This document shows positions 1-7,216 of a stretch of DNA of 17,041 nucleotides, piece after piece. The translations under genes were made by a program, and so were the position numbers. Positions within the stretch are counted from its first letter, which is position 1, and every line of letters starts with the position of its first letter. This DNA comes from an uncultured Propionivibrio sp. GTDB lineage: Bacteria > Pseudomonadota > Gammaproteobacteria > Burkholderiales > Rhodocyclaceae. Where the stretch lies: positions 1 to 17,041 of the forward strand of contig CALHZD010000022.1 in NCBI GenBank assembly GCA_938040985.1. The letters run 5' to 3'. The notes below the pieces were generated by a model, which had not been told where the DNA came from, did no database searches, and saw only the letters and a list, made by a program, of their open reading frames with translations.

Positions 1-44
1 GACCGACTGCTGAATATAAATTCTGGCGACACCACGCACTGCCA

Positions 45-78
45 GCGCGTCCGGCAGCCGGCGCCGCCGGATGCGCGC
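45..78 (-). terminator. GC-rich stem-loop just after the aldo/keto reductase
   Basis: Arms GCGCGTCCGG (45-54) and CCGGATGCGCGC (67-78) pair with a small bulge and a 12-nt loop. The structure starts 2 nt past the stop codon of the minus-strand reductase gene. No T-run follows it, so an intrinsic terminator is possible but not shown. The first 44 bases of the window hold nothing I can identify. Confidence 0.3.
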
Positions 79-80
79 GT

Positions 81-1067
81 TCAGGCGATGGCTTCGACAT
101 CGCGGCGCATGGCGGCAATATCCGTCGCATCGAGCACCACATCTCCGCCTTTGGCATTGTCCTCAATCTGGTAAGCCTTACGGGCGCCGCATAGCACGTT
201 GATATTGCGGCCGTTGCCCTGCGCCGCCGTCCAGCCAATAACCAGCTGCGTCATGGTGCAAGCGTATTTTTTGCACAGAGGCGCCCATTTTTCGGCCAAG
301 ACGCCGATCTTCGCCAGATTTTCCGGCGCGAACCATTTGATCTTGCTGCGCGCCAGCCCCATGAATACAGGCGATTCGGGCGTGATCTTGCCGGTCAGGA
401 TGCCGCGTTCAAGCGGGGAATAGCATTGGAAAGTCACGCCATATTCATCGCACAAGCCGAACAGGCGCTCGCCGGCGCCGCGATCGAGCATGCTGTATTT
501 TTCCTGAATCAGATCGAGCTGTCCGGCGGCGACGTACTCCCTGAAGTGTGCTTCGTCGAGGTTCGAGGCGCCAATGGCGCGGATTTTGCCCTGCTGCTTG
601 AGCCGGAGCAGACAGCCCATGGTGTCGGCAATCGGGCAGGGATATTCCGGCTGCGCCTGCCAATGGACGATATAAATGTCGATATAGTCAGTCTTCAGGC
701 GACGCAGGCTGGCTTCGATTTCCTGGGCGATGAACTCCGGGCGGGTATTGCGCACGATACGCGCGCCGTCGCGCTCCATATGCAGCCCGCCTTCCTGAAT
801 ATCCCAACGCAAACCGCATTTGGTCGACAGGACATACTGGCTGCGTCGCCCGGCCAGCGCCTTGCCGACGACCTCCTCGCTATGGCCGAAGCCATACACC
901 GGCGCCGTATCCAGCAGGGTGACGCCCAGTTCGCGGGCGCGATGGATGGTGCGGATAGACTCCGCATCATCGCTCGCCCCCCACATGCTGTCGCCGCCAA
1001 TCGCCCAACTGCCGATCCCGACAACGGATGCCTCCACGCCCGACTTTCCGATCTTCATGGTGCGCAT
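81..1067 (-). CDS. Aldo/keto reductase
   Basis: Probable NAD(P)H-dependent aldo/keto reductase of 328 residues, with the TIM-barrel layout of bacterial Tas/YdbC/IolS-like enzymes; the substrate is unknown. The AKR tetrad is visible: Asp53 and Tyr58 in LLDTAPVYGFG, Lys83 in STKCG and His135 in IVHWQ. A cofactor-binding end follows (VLCGARKAYQIEDNAKGG). The frame stays open upstream to 1148, but the start at 1067 is preferred because AAGGAG (1074-1079) sits 6 nt before it. The upstream 81 nt also encode no family-like sequence and run into the palindromic repeat array. The gene stands alone: repeats lie upstream and only 80 bases of window lie downstream. The family call is firm; a physiological role cannot be given. 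Confidence 0.9.
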   Translation of the reverse strand: MRTMKIGKSGVEASVVGIGSWAIGGDSMWGASDDAESIRTIHRARELGVTLLDTAPVYGFGHSEEVVGKALAGRRSQYVLSTKCGLRWDIQEGGLHMERDGARIVRNTRPEFIAQEIEASLRRLKTDYIDIYIVHWQAQPEYPCPIADTMGCLLRLKQQGKIRAIGASNLDEAHFREYVAAGQLDLIQEKYSMLDRGAGERLFGLCDEYGVTFQCYSPLERGILTGKITPESPVFMGLARSKIKWFAPENLAKIGVLAEKWAPLCKKYACTMTQLVIGWTAAQGNGRNINVLCGARKAYQIEDNAKGGDVVLDATDIAAMRRDVEAIA

Positions 1068-1109
1068 CACAGACTCCTTGTTATGGATGATGAAATGGCT
1101 GTCACTGCC

Positions 1110-1368
1110 CGGAGCCGCCACTTTACCGCGTGGAAAAAGCGTTTCCAAGAGGCTGCCCGCAAATCCGCGCGGATAGGGTGTTTGCAGGCAGGTACCTCTG
1201 GAGCCCTTATCAATAAGGGGCTGGCGGCAGCCCTTCTGAAACGCCCTGTTTACAAGGGCTTCAGGGTACCCATTCGGAGAATCCCTAAATACGGGGGATA
1301 GCGTGCAAGCACCTGGAAATGCCCCGTTTACAAGGGCTCCGGAGCATCCCCCTTGGAGATGCTCTAAA
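1110..1368. repeat. Palindrome array I (about six 40-nt units)
   Basis: Head-to-tail imperfect palindromes, each with an inner stem near GCCCT/AGGGC around an AT-rich 6-8 nt centre and a variable outer stem. The clearest unit is 1237-1263: TGAA (1237-1240) and GCCCT (1243-1247) pair with AGGGC (1255-1259) and TTCA (1260-1263) around GTTTACA. Other units lie near 1121-1146, 1153-1190, 1191-1230, 1266-1305 and 1309-1345, with a half unit at 1345-1368. The array begins inside the upstream extension of the aldo/keto reductase frame. No coding sequence is credible here. Confidence 0.75.
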
Positions 1369-1458
1369 ACTAAAAAACAAGATTACCAAGACCAGCGCGC
1401 TGACTTCCACCCACGAAACTTCTCTTGATGCGGTTGCGCTGAGCGACAGCGCACCCCG

Positions 1459-1645
1459 CTGACTTTCTTTGCCTCGCCAAAGAAAGTCAGCAAAGCAAAA
1501 TCCGAAGGATTTTGAACGTTGCTTTAGCAACGGCACGCAGTGCGAGCGAAGCGAGTAAATGCGACCCCTAGGCGCAGAAGACTCGTTGTCGCGGGCCGCC
1601 TGGCGGCGGGCTTGATCACTCGCTTACGCTCAGACAATCAAGCCC
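1459..1645. repeat. Cluster of perfect hairpins
   Basis: Four clean stem-loops in under 200 nt. They are CTGACTTTCTTTG (1459-1471) with CAAAGAAAGTCAG (1478-1490); AAAATCC (1497-1503) with GGATTTT (1507-1513); CGTTGC (1517-1522) with GCAACG (1527-1532); and GGGCTTGAT (1608-1616) with ATCAAGCCC (1637-1645). From general knowledge, the CTTTCTTTG/CAAAGAAAG hairpin is a common intergenic repeat in beta- and gammaproteobacteria and is often mis-annotated as a small hypothetical protein. Its function is unknown. Bases 1369-1458 between array I and this cluster show nothing recognisable. Confidence 0.7.
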
Positions 1646-1680
1646 TTGCTTCCGCCAAGCCGCCCCGCGCCCCTCTGAAA

Positions 1681-1785
1681 TAGCGGCTTCCTTTGCCAAA
1701 ATACGGCGTTGGCTCGCCTTGCCGTACTGAATGTACTGTCAGCGGCTCGCCGCCTTGTCTTTTGGCAAAGTTGAGCAGCTATTAA
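1681..1785. repeat. Palindromic element, full copy (A)
   Basis: About 100 bp forming one long imperfect inverted repeat that opens with TAGCGGCT and closes with AGCAGCTA. It has perfect 11-bp internal arms CTTTGCCAAAA (1691-1701) and TTTTGGCAAAG (1760-1770), and a centre around GCCGTACTGAATGTACTG. Its right half recurs almost unchanged, in the opposite direction, at 2642-2706, and in a looser form at 16835-16880. It has no coding capacity, so it resembles a MITE or REP-pair element. Confidence 0.7.
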
Positions 1786-1787
1786 GC

Positions 1788-2187
1788 TTTTGGAGCGCTC
1801 CTCTGGAGCCCGCGGAAATAGGGCGTTTCCCGAAACCTACTCCGAAACCCGTGTGAATAGAGCGTTTCCGGATATGCCTTTCTGAACCCCGCATGGATCA
1901 AGAAACTCAGAGCAGGTGCCTCTGGAACCCTTATCAATAAAGGGCTTCAAGGCATGCGTCCGGAGGTGCCCTATCTACACGGCTTCCAGAGAGTTGGCCG
2001 GGCCCAGTGCTCTGGTTCATGTTTTTTGATGCTCTAAAGCCCTTGTATTTAGGGCGCTTCAAAGCATTTTATGTTTTCTGGTCTGTTTGTAAGGGTCTCA
2101 GGGCGGGGTGTTCGGCGTTGCCCTGTTTATAAAGTCTCTAGGGCAACCCCTTTGGAGATGCCCTAAATACGCGGGCTCTCGGGCACT
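1788..2187. repeat. Palindrome array II (about nine units)
   Basis: Longest run of the roughly 40-nt palindromes. Clear units include 1917-1954 (outer arms TGCC/GGCA, inner CCCTTAT/ATAAAGGG), 2029-2067 (outer ATGCT/AGCAT, inner GCCCT/AGGGC around TGTATTT) and 2117-2147 (GTTGCCCT/AGGGCAAC, perfect 8-bp arms). Neighbouring units often share or abut their outer arms. The block 1842-2115 is repeated in diverged form at 2395-2627. Bases 2188-2239, after the array, show nothing recognisable. Confidence 0.75.
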
Positions 2188-2240
2188 ATTTTTGAGGAAG
2201 GCGTAACGGAGCGGTAGCGCCGGCAGTTGATGGGTTTTTA

Positions 2241-2385
2241 ATTCTCCCCTGTGGGGGAGATGCCCCGAAGGGGCAGAGAGGGCAACAAGTTTATTATTTC
2301 AGGGGAAATTTGATTTTTTCTTCTGTGTCTTTTTTACCCGCCTTGCCCTCTCTCCAAACCTCTCTCCCACAGGGAGAGAGGCTTT
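2241..2385. repeat. MITE-like inverted-repeat element
   Basis: About 145 bp with inverted arms and an AT-rich middle. AGAGAGGGCAA (2275-2285) pairs perfectly with TTGCCCTCTCT (2343-2353). Further hairpins sit in each arm: CTCCCC/GGGGAG (2244-2259), TGCCCC/GGGGCA (2261-2275) and CTCTCTCCC/GGGAGAGAG (2360-2380). The middle, about 2290-2335, is T-rich. There is no open frame. It sits between arrays II and III, so it may have inserted between two copies of the array. Confidence 0.65.
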
Positions 2386-2392
2386 TAGGGTG

Positions 2393-2632
2393 CTCCGAAA
2401 CCCGTGTGGATAGGGCGTTTCCGGCACCTTCTCCGAAAACCGCATGAATAAAGAAGGTCAGAGTAGTATGCCCGGAAATGCCCTATCTACACGGGTTTGA
2501 GAGGGTTGGTCGGGCGCAGTGTTCCAAGTTATGTTTTGTGATGCTTTGGAGCCCTTATATTTAGGGCGTCTCAGCGCATTTTATGTTTTCTGTCCTGTTT
2601 GCAAGAATTTTGGAGCGGGGTGTTCGGAGACG
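2393..2632. repeat. Palindrome array III, diverged copy of array II
   Basis: Same units in the same order as 1842-2115. Shared landmarks include CCGAAACCCGTGTG (2395-2408), GCCCTATCTACACGG (2480-2494), GCATTTTATGTTTTCTG (2576-2592) and GCGGGGTGTTCGG (2615-2627). One unit here has the outer arms ACCTTC (2426-2431) and GAAGGT (2453-2458). Compared with array II this copy is 41 nt shorter, close to the length of one unit. Confidence 0.75.
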
Positions 2633-2641
2633 CCTAAAACA

Positions 2642-2706
2642 TAGCGGCTCAACTTTGCCAAAGACAAGGCGGCGAGCCGCTGACAGTACAAGCAGTACGG
2701 CAGTGC
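2642..2706. repeat. Palindromic element, half copy (B)
   Basis: Begins TAGCGGCTCAACTTTGCC and ends near GCAGTACGGCA. It is nearly identical, on the opposite strand, to the right half of the full element at 1681-1785; the other half is missing. It directly follows palindrome array III and ends about 50 nt before the 3' end of the metallopeptidase gene. Confidence 0.65.
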
Positions 2707-2758
2707 CAGGTCAACACGGCAACGCTGTAGGTTGGCGAAGGGCGCCGCGATGTCTGGA

Positions 2759-3628
2759 TTACAGCGCGTCCGCCCGGAAGGTGTCGCACTGGCGGAGGTC
2801 GCCGCTTTCCATTCCGCGTTTGAACCAGCGTACACGCTGTGCGGCGCTGCCGTGGGTAAAGGATTCCGGCACGACGCGCCCTTGCGTGCGCTGTTGCAGG
2901 CGGTCATCGCCAATCTGGGCGGCGGCATTGAGCGCCTGTTCGATCTCGCCCGGCTCGATGATGGCCTTGGCGGCATCGGCGCGGTTTCCCCAAACGCCCG
3001 CCAGACAGTCGGCCTGTAATTCGAGACGTACCGACAGCGCATTGGCCTTGGCGCGGCTGCTGCGTTGTTGCGCCTGATGGACCTGATCCGAGATGCCGAG
3101 CAGGTTTTGTACGTGGTGGCCGACTTCATGCGCGATGACGTATGCCTGCGCGAATTCGCCCGGCGCCTGGAAACGCTGCCGCAGATCGCGGAAGAACGAT
3201 AGATCGATATAGACGCGCTGGTCGCCAGGACAGTAAAACGGCCCCATCGCCGACTGTCCCATGCCGCAGGCCGTCGGCGTCGACCCGGAGAAGAGCACCA
3301 GGCGCGGCTGCGTGTAGGTGCGGCCATTTTCACGGAAGACCTGTTCCCAAACCGCTTCGGTGCTGCCCAGCACCTTGGCGACAAAACGCGCCGCCGCATC
3401 ATCGGCCGGCGGTTTTTGCGCCGGCGCCTGCGTGTGTACTGAGGAAGCGCCTTGCAGGTTGGAGGTCAGGTCGATGACCGTCATCGGGTCGATGCCAAAA
3501 AAATAGCTGGCAATCAGCGCCAGCGCGATCGTCCCGATGCCGATGCGCCCACCGCCGAAACCGCCGCCACGATAGCCGCCGCGCCGATCCTCAATGTTGT
3601 GGCTTTCTTCCTGATCATCTAGTCGCAC
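2759..3628 (-). CDS. ypfJ: Neutral zinc metallopeptidase, YpfJ family
   Basis: Membrane-anchored zinc metallopeptidase of the YpfJ/KPN_02809 family, 289 residues. A glycine- and arginine-rich N-terminus is followed by one membrane segment (about residues 29-46), a linker, and the peptidase domain. HEVGHH (167-172) is the HExxH zinc and catalytic motif, and ELQADCLAG (203-211) is the conserved downstream motif that probably supplies the third ligand. Cys121 and Cys133 may pair outside the cytoplasm. The start is GTG at 3628: AGGAGG lies at 3636-3641, 7 nt upstream, and the family-like sequence begins there. The start lies inside the last codons of the preceding small gene, a 10-nt overlap that suggests coupled translation. 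The natural substrate of this family is not known to me. Confidence 0.92.
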   Translation of the reverse strand: MRLDDQEESHNIEDRRGGYRGGGFGGGRIGIGTIALALIASYFFGIDPMTVIDLTSNLQGASSVHTQAPAQKPPADDAAARFVAKVLGSTEAVWEQVFRENGRTYTQPRLVLFSGSTPTACGMGQSAMGPFYCPGDQRVYIDLSFFRDLRQRFQAPGEFAQAYVIAHEVGHHVQNLLGISDQVHQAQQRSSRAKANALSVRLELQADCLAGVWGNRADAAKAIIEPGEIEQALNAAAQIGDDRLQQRTQGRVVPESFTHGSAAQRVRWFKRGMESGDLRQCDTFRADAL

Positions 3629-3879
3629 GTTTCTTCCTCCTGCGCCGGGTTTTCCGCAGCGCCCCGCAAAGCGTCTGCCGCCTGCTTGCGCATGGCTGCC
3701 GTCTGCGCCTGTCTGCGTTTTTGTTCGAGCCGGGTATTTTTTCCGGCGTCAAAAAATACATAACGACTATACAGTTCGCAGCCTTTCATGCCCGGATCGC
3801 ATGGGCGATTGGCGACCTTGCTGCACAGATCGTTCACTTCGTGCGGGCATCCCCATCCACCACCTCCACCGCCGGACAT
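3619..3879 (-). CDS. Small Gly/Cys-rich hypothetical protein
   Basis: Conserved-looking small protein of 86 residues. It opens with MSG followed by a run of glycines and GWGCPHE. Four cysteines (11, 19, 27, 34) are spaced C-x7-C-x7-C-x6-C with His13 close by, as in a metal- or cofactor-binding knuckle. The C-terminal half is a basic, Gln/Ala-rich stretch likely to be a helix. The start at 3879 is chosen over in-frame ATGs at 3915 and 3951 because GGAG lies 8 nt before it and the MSGGGG opening is what I recall from betaproteobacterial relatives. It is the first gene of a pair with the metallopeptidase and overlaps its GTG start. It could assist that enzyme or bind a metal; neither is shown. 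Confidence 0.75.
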   Translation of the reverse strand: MSGGGGGGWGCPHEVNDLCSKVANRPCDPGMKGCELYSRYVFFDAGKNTRLEQKRRQAQTAAMRKQAADALRGAAENPAQEEETCD

Positions 3880-3989
3880 CGTTCTTGCTCCATCATCCAA
3901 AAGCGTATTGTCCATGCAGCCGGTCATGCGGACAAGTTTTCCGGCGTACAATGGCCCGCGTCCATAAAAAACGGGGAGCCGAGACGGTA

Positions 3990-4232
3990 ATGAGCGAATG
4001 GGTACTGATTCTGACCATCAATTTGATGACTTTTCCCGGCGAAATGCGCGATGTCTCGCCGATCGTCATTGAGGGCTTCAAGTCGAAACAAAATTGCGAC
4101 AGCGCGGCATCGGCAGTGACCGGGCGCACCCTGGCGTTGCTGGGAAAGGCCCGCGAGCAGCAGGGCATCCGGCCGGATGACAGCCGGGGTGTTCCGGCGA
4201 TTTGGTACGAATGCATCAAGATCACCAAATAA
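3990..4232 (+). CDS. Hypothetical protein, 80 residues
   Basis: Starts MSEWVLILTINL and ends AIWYECIKITK. It has a hydrophobic N-terminal stretch (residues 3-14) and two cysteines (about residues 34 and 75) that could form a disulfide. I do not recognise the family. The ATG at 3990 has a GGGGAG at 3973-3978, a rather long 11-nt spacing. The frame stays open upstream to 3801, but that part overlaps the minus-strand small gene and reads as low-complexity shadow sequence. The gene is transcribed divergently from the small Cys-rich gene across a 110-nt gap. A TACAAT at 3947-3952 could be its -10 box, although no good -35 box is seen. Confidence 0.6.
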   Translation: MSEWVLILTINLMTFPGEMRDVSPIVIEGFKSKQNCDSAASAVTGRTLALLGKAREQQGIRPDDSRGVPAIWYECIKITK

Positions 4233-4405
4233 TGCGAAGCGGCGGCGGGGCGGGATGCCCGCACAGGCGTAATTTTCATGGTGCAGCGGGGATAAGGTGC
4301 TGGGTGGTGCTGGGAGGTACGGGGCGGCGCTGCGTGGCGTTGGCTGGCGCTTGATGGTCGCTTGCTTACGGTCACCGGTACTCGCGGCGTAGGAGGCGGT
4401 GGCGA

Positions 4406-4951
4406 ATGAGACTGTTTTTTGCCTTGTGGCCGACCGCCCCCGTGGCGAAGGCGTTAAGCGATGTGGCGGAATGCTGCGCGCAGCGCTTGGGCGGGCGGGC
4501 AACGCGGGCGGCAACGATTCACATGACGCTCGCTTTTCTCGGCGAGCAGCCGCGGGAAAAGTTGCCGGGAATCCTCGCTGCGGCGCGTGCCGTGCGTATG
4601 GCGCCGTTCGATCTATCGCTCGACCGGCTGGGCGGCTGGCGGCATCATCGCCTGCTTTGGGCTGGATGCCAGTCGGCGCCTGCTGCCTTGCACGATCTGG
4701 CGGCGGGCTTGCATGCTCGTCTGCGGGATTCCGCGGCTGCGTTTGGTGCGGGTGATGTGGAGCGGGCGAAATGGCATTTTTTCCCGCATGTCACGCTGGT
4801 GCGCAAGCTGCCTGCGCAGGCGTTTCCGCTCGCGCTGCCGGCATGCCAGCCGTTGTCGTGGCCCTGCCGGAATTTCGTGCTGGTCGAATCGCGCCTATCG
4901 GCCGCCGGCGCGGAGTATCGCCTGATGGATACTTTTGACTGTTGTGGCTAA
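4406..4951 (+). CDS. thpR: RNA 2',3'-cyclic phosphodiesterase (2'-5' RNA ligase family)
   Basis: Member of the 2H phosphoesterase superfamily, 181 residues, the usual size. These enzymes hydrolyse 2',3'-cyclic phosphate ends of RNA and can join tRNA halves through 2'-5' bonds in vitro. Both catalytic HxT motifs are present, at His39 (HMTLAFLG) and His128 (HVTLVRK), and the N-terminus MRLFFALWP is typical. The start is well set by AGGAGG at 4391-4396, 9 nt upstream. The gene stands alone and converges on pta across a 134-nt gap in which I see no convincing terminator. The 173 nt upstream (4233-4405) hold no gene. Confidence 0.92.
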   Translation: MRLFFALWPTAPVAKALSDVAECCAQRLGGRATRAATIHMTLAFLGEQPREKLPGILAAARAVRMAPFDLSLDRLGGWRHHRLLWAGCQSAPAALHDLAAGLHARLRDSAAAFGAGDVERAKWHFFPHVTLVRKLPAQAFPLALPACQPLSWPCRNFVLVESRLSAAGAEYRLMDTFDCCG

Positions 4952-5085
4952 CAGGCCGTATGCGTCGTTGCCTCGTCGGCGAAGCAGGCGTCGGTGAGTC
5001 CGGCATTTGCTACGGCATTGTTTTGTCTTGCTCTTGTCTTGCGCCGCGCCCGGTCTTTTCATTCGACGCCGGGTTTCATTGGCCT

Positions 5086-7137
5086 CTAGTCCGAAGCCGT
5101 TTGCGCCTGAATGGCGGTCAGGGCAATGGTGAATACGATGTCGTCGACCAGTGCGCCGCGCGAGAGGTCGTTGACCGGCTTGCGCAAGCCTTGCAGCATG
5201 GGGCCGACGGAAACCACATTGGCGCTGCGCTGCACCGCCTTGTAGGTGGTGTTGCCCGTGTTGAGGTCGGGAAAAATAAAAACGGTGGCCTGCCCGGCAA
5301 CGCGGCTGTCGGGGGCTTTCTGGCGGCCGACTTCGGCCACCGAGGCGGCGTCGTACTGAAGCGGGCCGTCGATTTCCAGCGTCGGGTCCGCCTGGCGCGC
5401 CAATTCGGTTGCCTTGCGCACTTTCTCGACATCATTGCCGACGCCGGAGGTTCCCGTGCTGTAGCTGAGCATGGCGATTTTCGGCTGGATGCCGAATGTG
5501 ATCGCGCTGTTGGCGCTTTGCCGGGCGATTTCGGCCAGCTCTTCCGCAGTCGGGTTCGGGTTGATGGCGCAGTCGCCGTACACCAGCACCTGATCGGGCA
5601 TCAGCATGAAAAAAACCGAGGAGACAATCGATGAGCCCGGCGCGGTCTTGATCAGTTGCAGCGCGGGGCGCACGGTGCTGGCGGTCGTGTGCACGGCGCC
5701 GGAGACAAGGCCGTCGACGTCGCCGGTGGCGAGCATCATGGTGCCCAGCACCACGTTGTCTTCAAGCTGGGCGAGCGCCTGTTGCGGCGTGAGCCCCTTG
5801 GACTTGCGCAACTCCACCATCGGCGCGACGTATTTTTCGCGGATATCGTCGGGGTCGATGATTTGTATCGATGCGGGCAATGTCACGCCCTGCGTGGCGG
5901 CAACGTCTTCAATGGCGTCGCGCTTGCCGAGCAGGACGCAGTGGGCGATGCCTTTTTCTTCGCAGGTGACGGCGGCGCAGATGGTGCGCGGCTCGTTGCC
6001 TTCCGGCAGCACGATGCATTTGACCTCGGCGCGCGCTTTCTGGATCAGCTGGTAGCGGAAAGCCGGCGGCGAGAGCTTGGTGGTTTCCGGCAGGCTAAAG
6101 GTGGTTGAGATGGTGCCAGTGTCCAGGTGTTCGGCAATGGTTTTGACGACCAGGCGCATGCGTTCGATGTCGTCGCCGGGCACGGCGCGCGGCATCTCGC
6201 TGATCTGGCGCGCGGTGCTGTAGGTGTCGCCGGTCGTGCGCAGAATGGGGATGCCCGTGCCAAGCACCGGGCCGACCAGTTCCATCAGTTGCGGATCGAT
6301 GATGCTGGAATGGGTCAGCAAAATGCCGGCGATGGGGATGCCGCGGCTGACCGCCAGGGTCGTCAGCAGCAGGATGTCGTCGCGGTCGGCGCAGGTGATG
6401 ACCAGCGCGCCCGGCTTCAGATACGGGATGTACTGCACGGCCTGGCGCGCGGCGAGGATGATGCTGTGCATCCGGCGCGCGGTGATTTCGCCTTCCGATG
6501 TGATGTCCGCCTTGAGGTGGCGGGCAATATCGAGCACGCGCGGCGCGTAAAGCTGCGGTGTTTCATAAACGACGCCCCAAAGCCGCGTGTAGGCCAGTTC
6601 GTCTCTGGCGCCGTCGATGTCGAAATCTTCCGGCGCCATGTTGAGCACCGCGCCGGCGACATTGCAGCCCGCGCGCGCAAACTGGCGGGCGCTGATCTTC
6701 AGGTCTTCAATCGCCGCAGGCTCCGCCGCGTTGGCCACCAGCACCACGTCGGCCTTGAGGCTGTTGGCGATGTCAATGTTGAGCTGCGAGGCGAAAGTAT
6801 GCGTCGCCTCGGTATGCAAGCCCTCAATGATAAGGATATCGGTGTCGGCGCTGGCGTCCATGCACAGCGTGACGATGTCTTCGAGCAGGTCGGCTTCGTG
6901 ATTTGAAGCGAGCCACTCCGCCGCCGCGGCGAGCGGGATGGATTCCGGCGCGTCGATGCCGTAAATCTTGCGCGCAAAGTTATTCGAGCAATCGCGGATC
7001 TCCTGCCCGACCGGCTTGATAAAACCCACCTTCAAGCCAAGCTGCAACAAGGCGTACACGATGCCCAGGGCGGTTGAAGTCAGGCCGGCATCCAGATGCA
7101 CGGGCACGGTGAGAAATAACTGCGATTTGCGCGCCAT
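5086..7137 (-). CDS. pta: Phosphate acetyltransferase, long form
   Basis: Interconverts acetyl-CoA plus phosphate with acetyl phosphate plus CoA in the cytoplasm. The 683 residues follow the long proteobacterial architecture: an N-terminal CobQ/BioD-like ATPase-fold domain (about 1-215, with AGLTSTALGIVYAL and GFIKPVG), a DRTGG domain (about 215-330) and a C-terminal PTA_PTB catalytic domain (about 365-680). Typical catalytic-domain blocks are LPEGNEPRT, DGLVSGAVHTTASTVRPALQ, SYSTGTSG and FPDLNTGN. ATG at 7137 is the only reasonable start; the ribosome site is weak, a purine-rich AAGAAGAAA. No acetate kinase gene lies on either side, so the usual ackA-pta pairing is broken here or ackA is elsewhere. 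An inverted repeat overlaps a candidate -10 box about 80-105 nt upstream. Confidence 0.96.
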   Translation of the reverse strand: MARKSQLFLTVPVHLDAGLTSTALGIVYALLQLGLKVGFIKPVGQEIRDCSNNFARKIYGIDAPESIPLAAAAEWLASNHEADLLEDIVTLCMDASADTDILIIEGLHTEATHTFASQLNIDIANSLKADVVLVANAAEPAAIEDLKISARQFARAGCNVAGAVLNMAPEDFDIDGARDELAYTRLWGVVYETPQLYAPRVLDIARHLKADITSEGEITARRMHSIILAARQAVQYIPYLKPGALVITCADRDDILLLTTLAVSRGIPIAGILLTHSSIIDPQLMELVGPVLGTGIPILRTTGDTYSTARQISEMPRAVPGDDIERMRLVVKTIAEHLDTGTISTTFSLPETTKLSPPAFRYQLIQKARAEVKCIVLPEGNEPRTICAAVTCEEKGIAHCVLLGKRDAIEDVAATQGVTLPASIQIIDPDDIREKYVAPMVELRKSKGLTPQQALAQLEDNVVLGTMMLATGDVDGLVSGAVHTTASTVRPALQLIKTAPGSSIVSSVFFMLMPDQVLVYGDCAINPNPTAEELAEIARQSANSAITFGIQPKIAMLSYSTGTSGVGNDVEKVRKATELARQADPTLEIDGPLQYDAASVAEVGRQKAPDSRVAGQATVFIFPDLNTGNTTYKAVQRSANVVSVGPMLQGLRKPVNDLSRGALVDDIVFTIALTAIQAQTASD

Positions 7138-7216
7138 TTTTCTTCTTTATCGGACAGATGGAAACGGGTGAAAGTATGAAAAAAGTAAGAAGACAGGAGG
7201 AAACGGCGAAACATAA

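Noticed and set aside
426..1301. 291-residue plus-strand open frame opposite the aldo/keto reductase
   Set aside because: It is a shadow frame produced by high-GC codon use, with no recognisable domain, and it runs into the repeat array.
1285..1536. 83-residue minus-strand open frame
   Set aside because: It lies across palindrome array I and the CTTTCTTTG hairpin. Such frames in this repeat are often annotated as hypothetical proteins, but there is no ribosome site or protein family behind it.
1110..2632. CRISPR array
   Set aside because: The units are diverged palindromes that abut or share arms, with no constant repeat separated by unique spacers, and no cas gene is present.
1110..2632. 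Integron attC array
   Set aside because: The inverted units lack the conserved core sites of attC (RYYYAAC and GTTRRRY), and there are no cassette genes or integrase.
2581..3402. 273-residue minus-strand frame overlapping the metallopeptidase
   Set aside because: It is out of frame with the clear HEVGHH peptidase and of skewed Arg/Ser/Pro composition, so it is a shadow.
4952..5085. Shared terminator between thpR and pta
   Set aside because: Only short, imperfect GC pairings such as CCCGG/CCGGG were found, without a T-run, which is too weak to call.
6127..6906. 259-residue plus-strand frame opposite pta
   Set aside because: It is antisense to strongly conserved pta sequence and has no family-like content.
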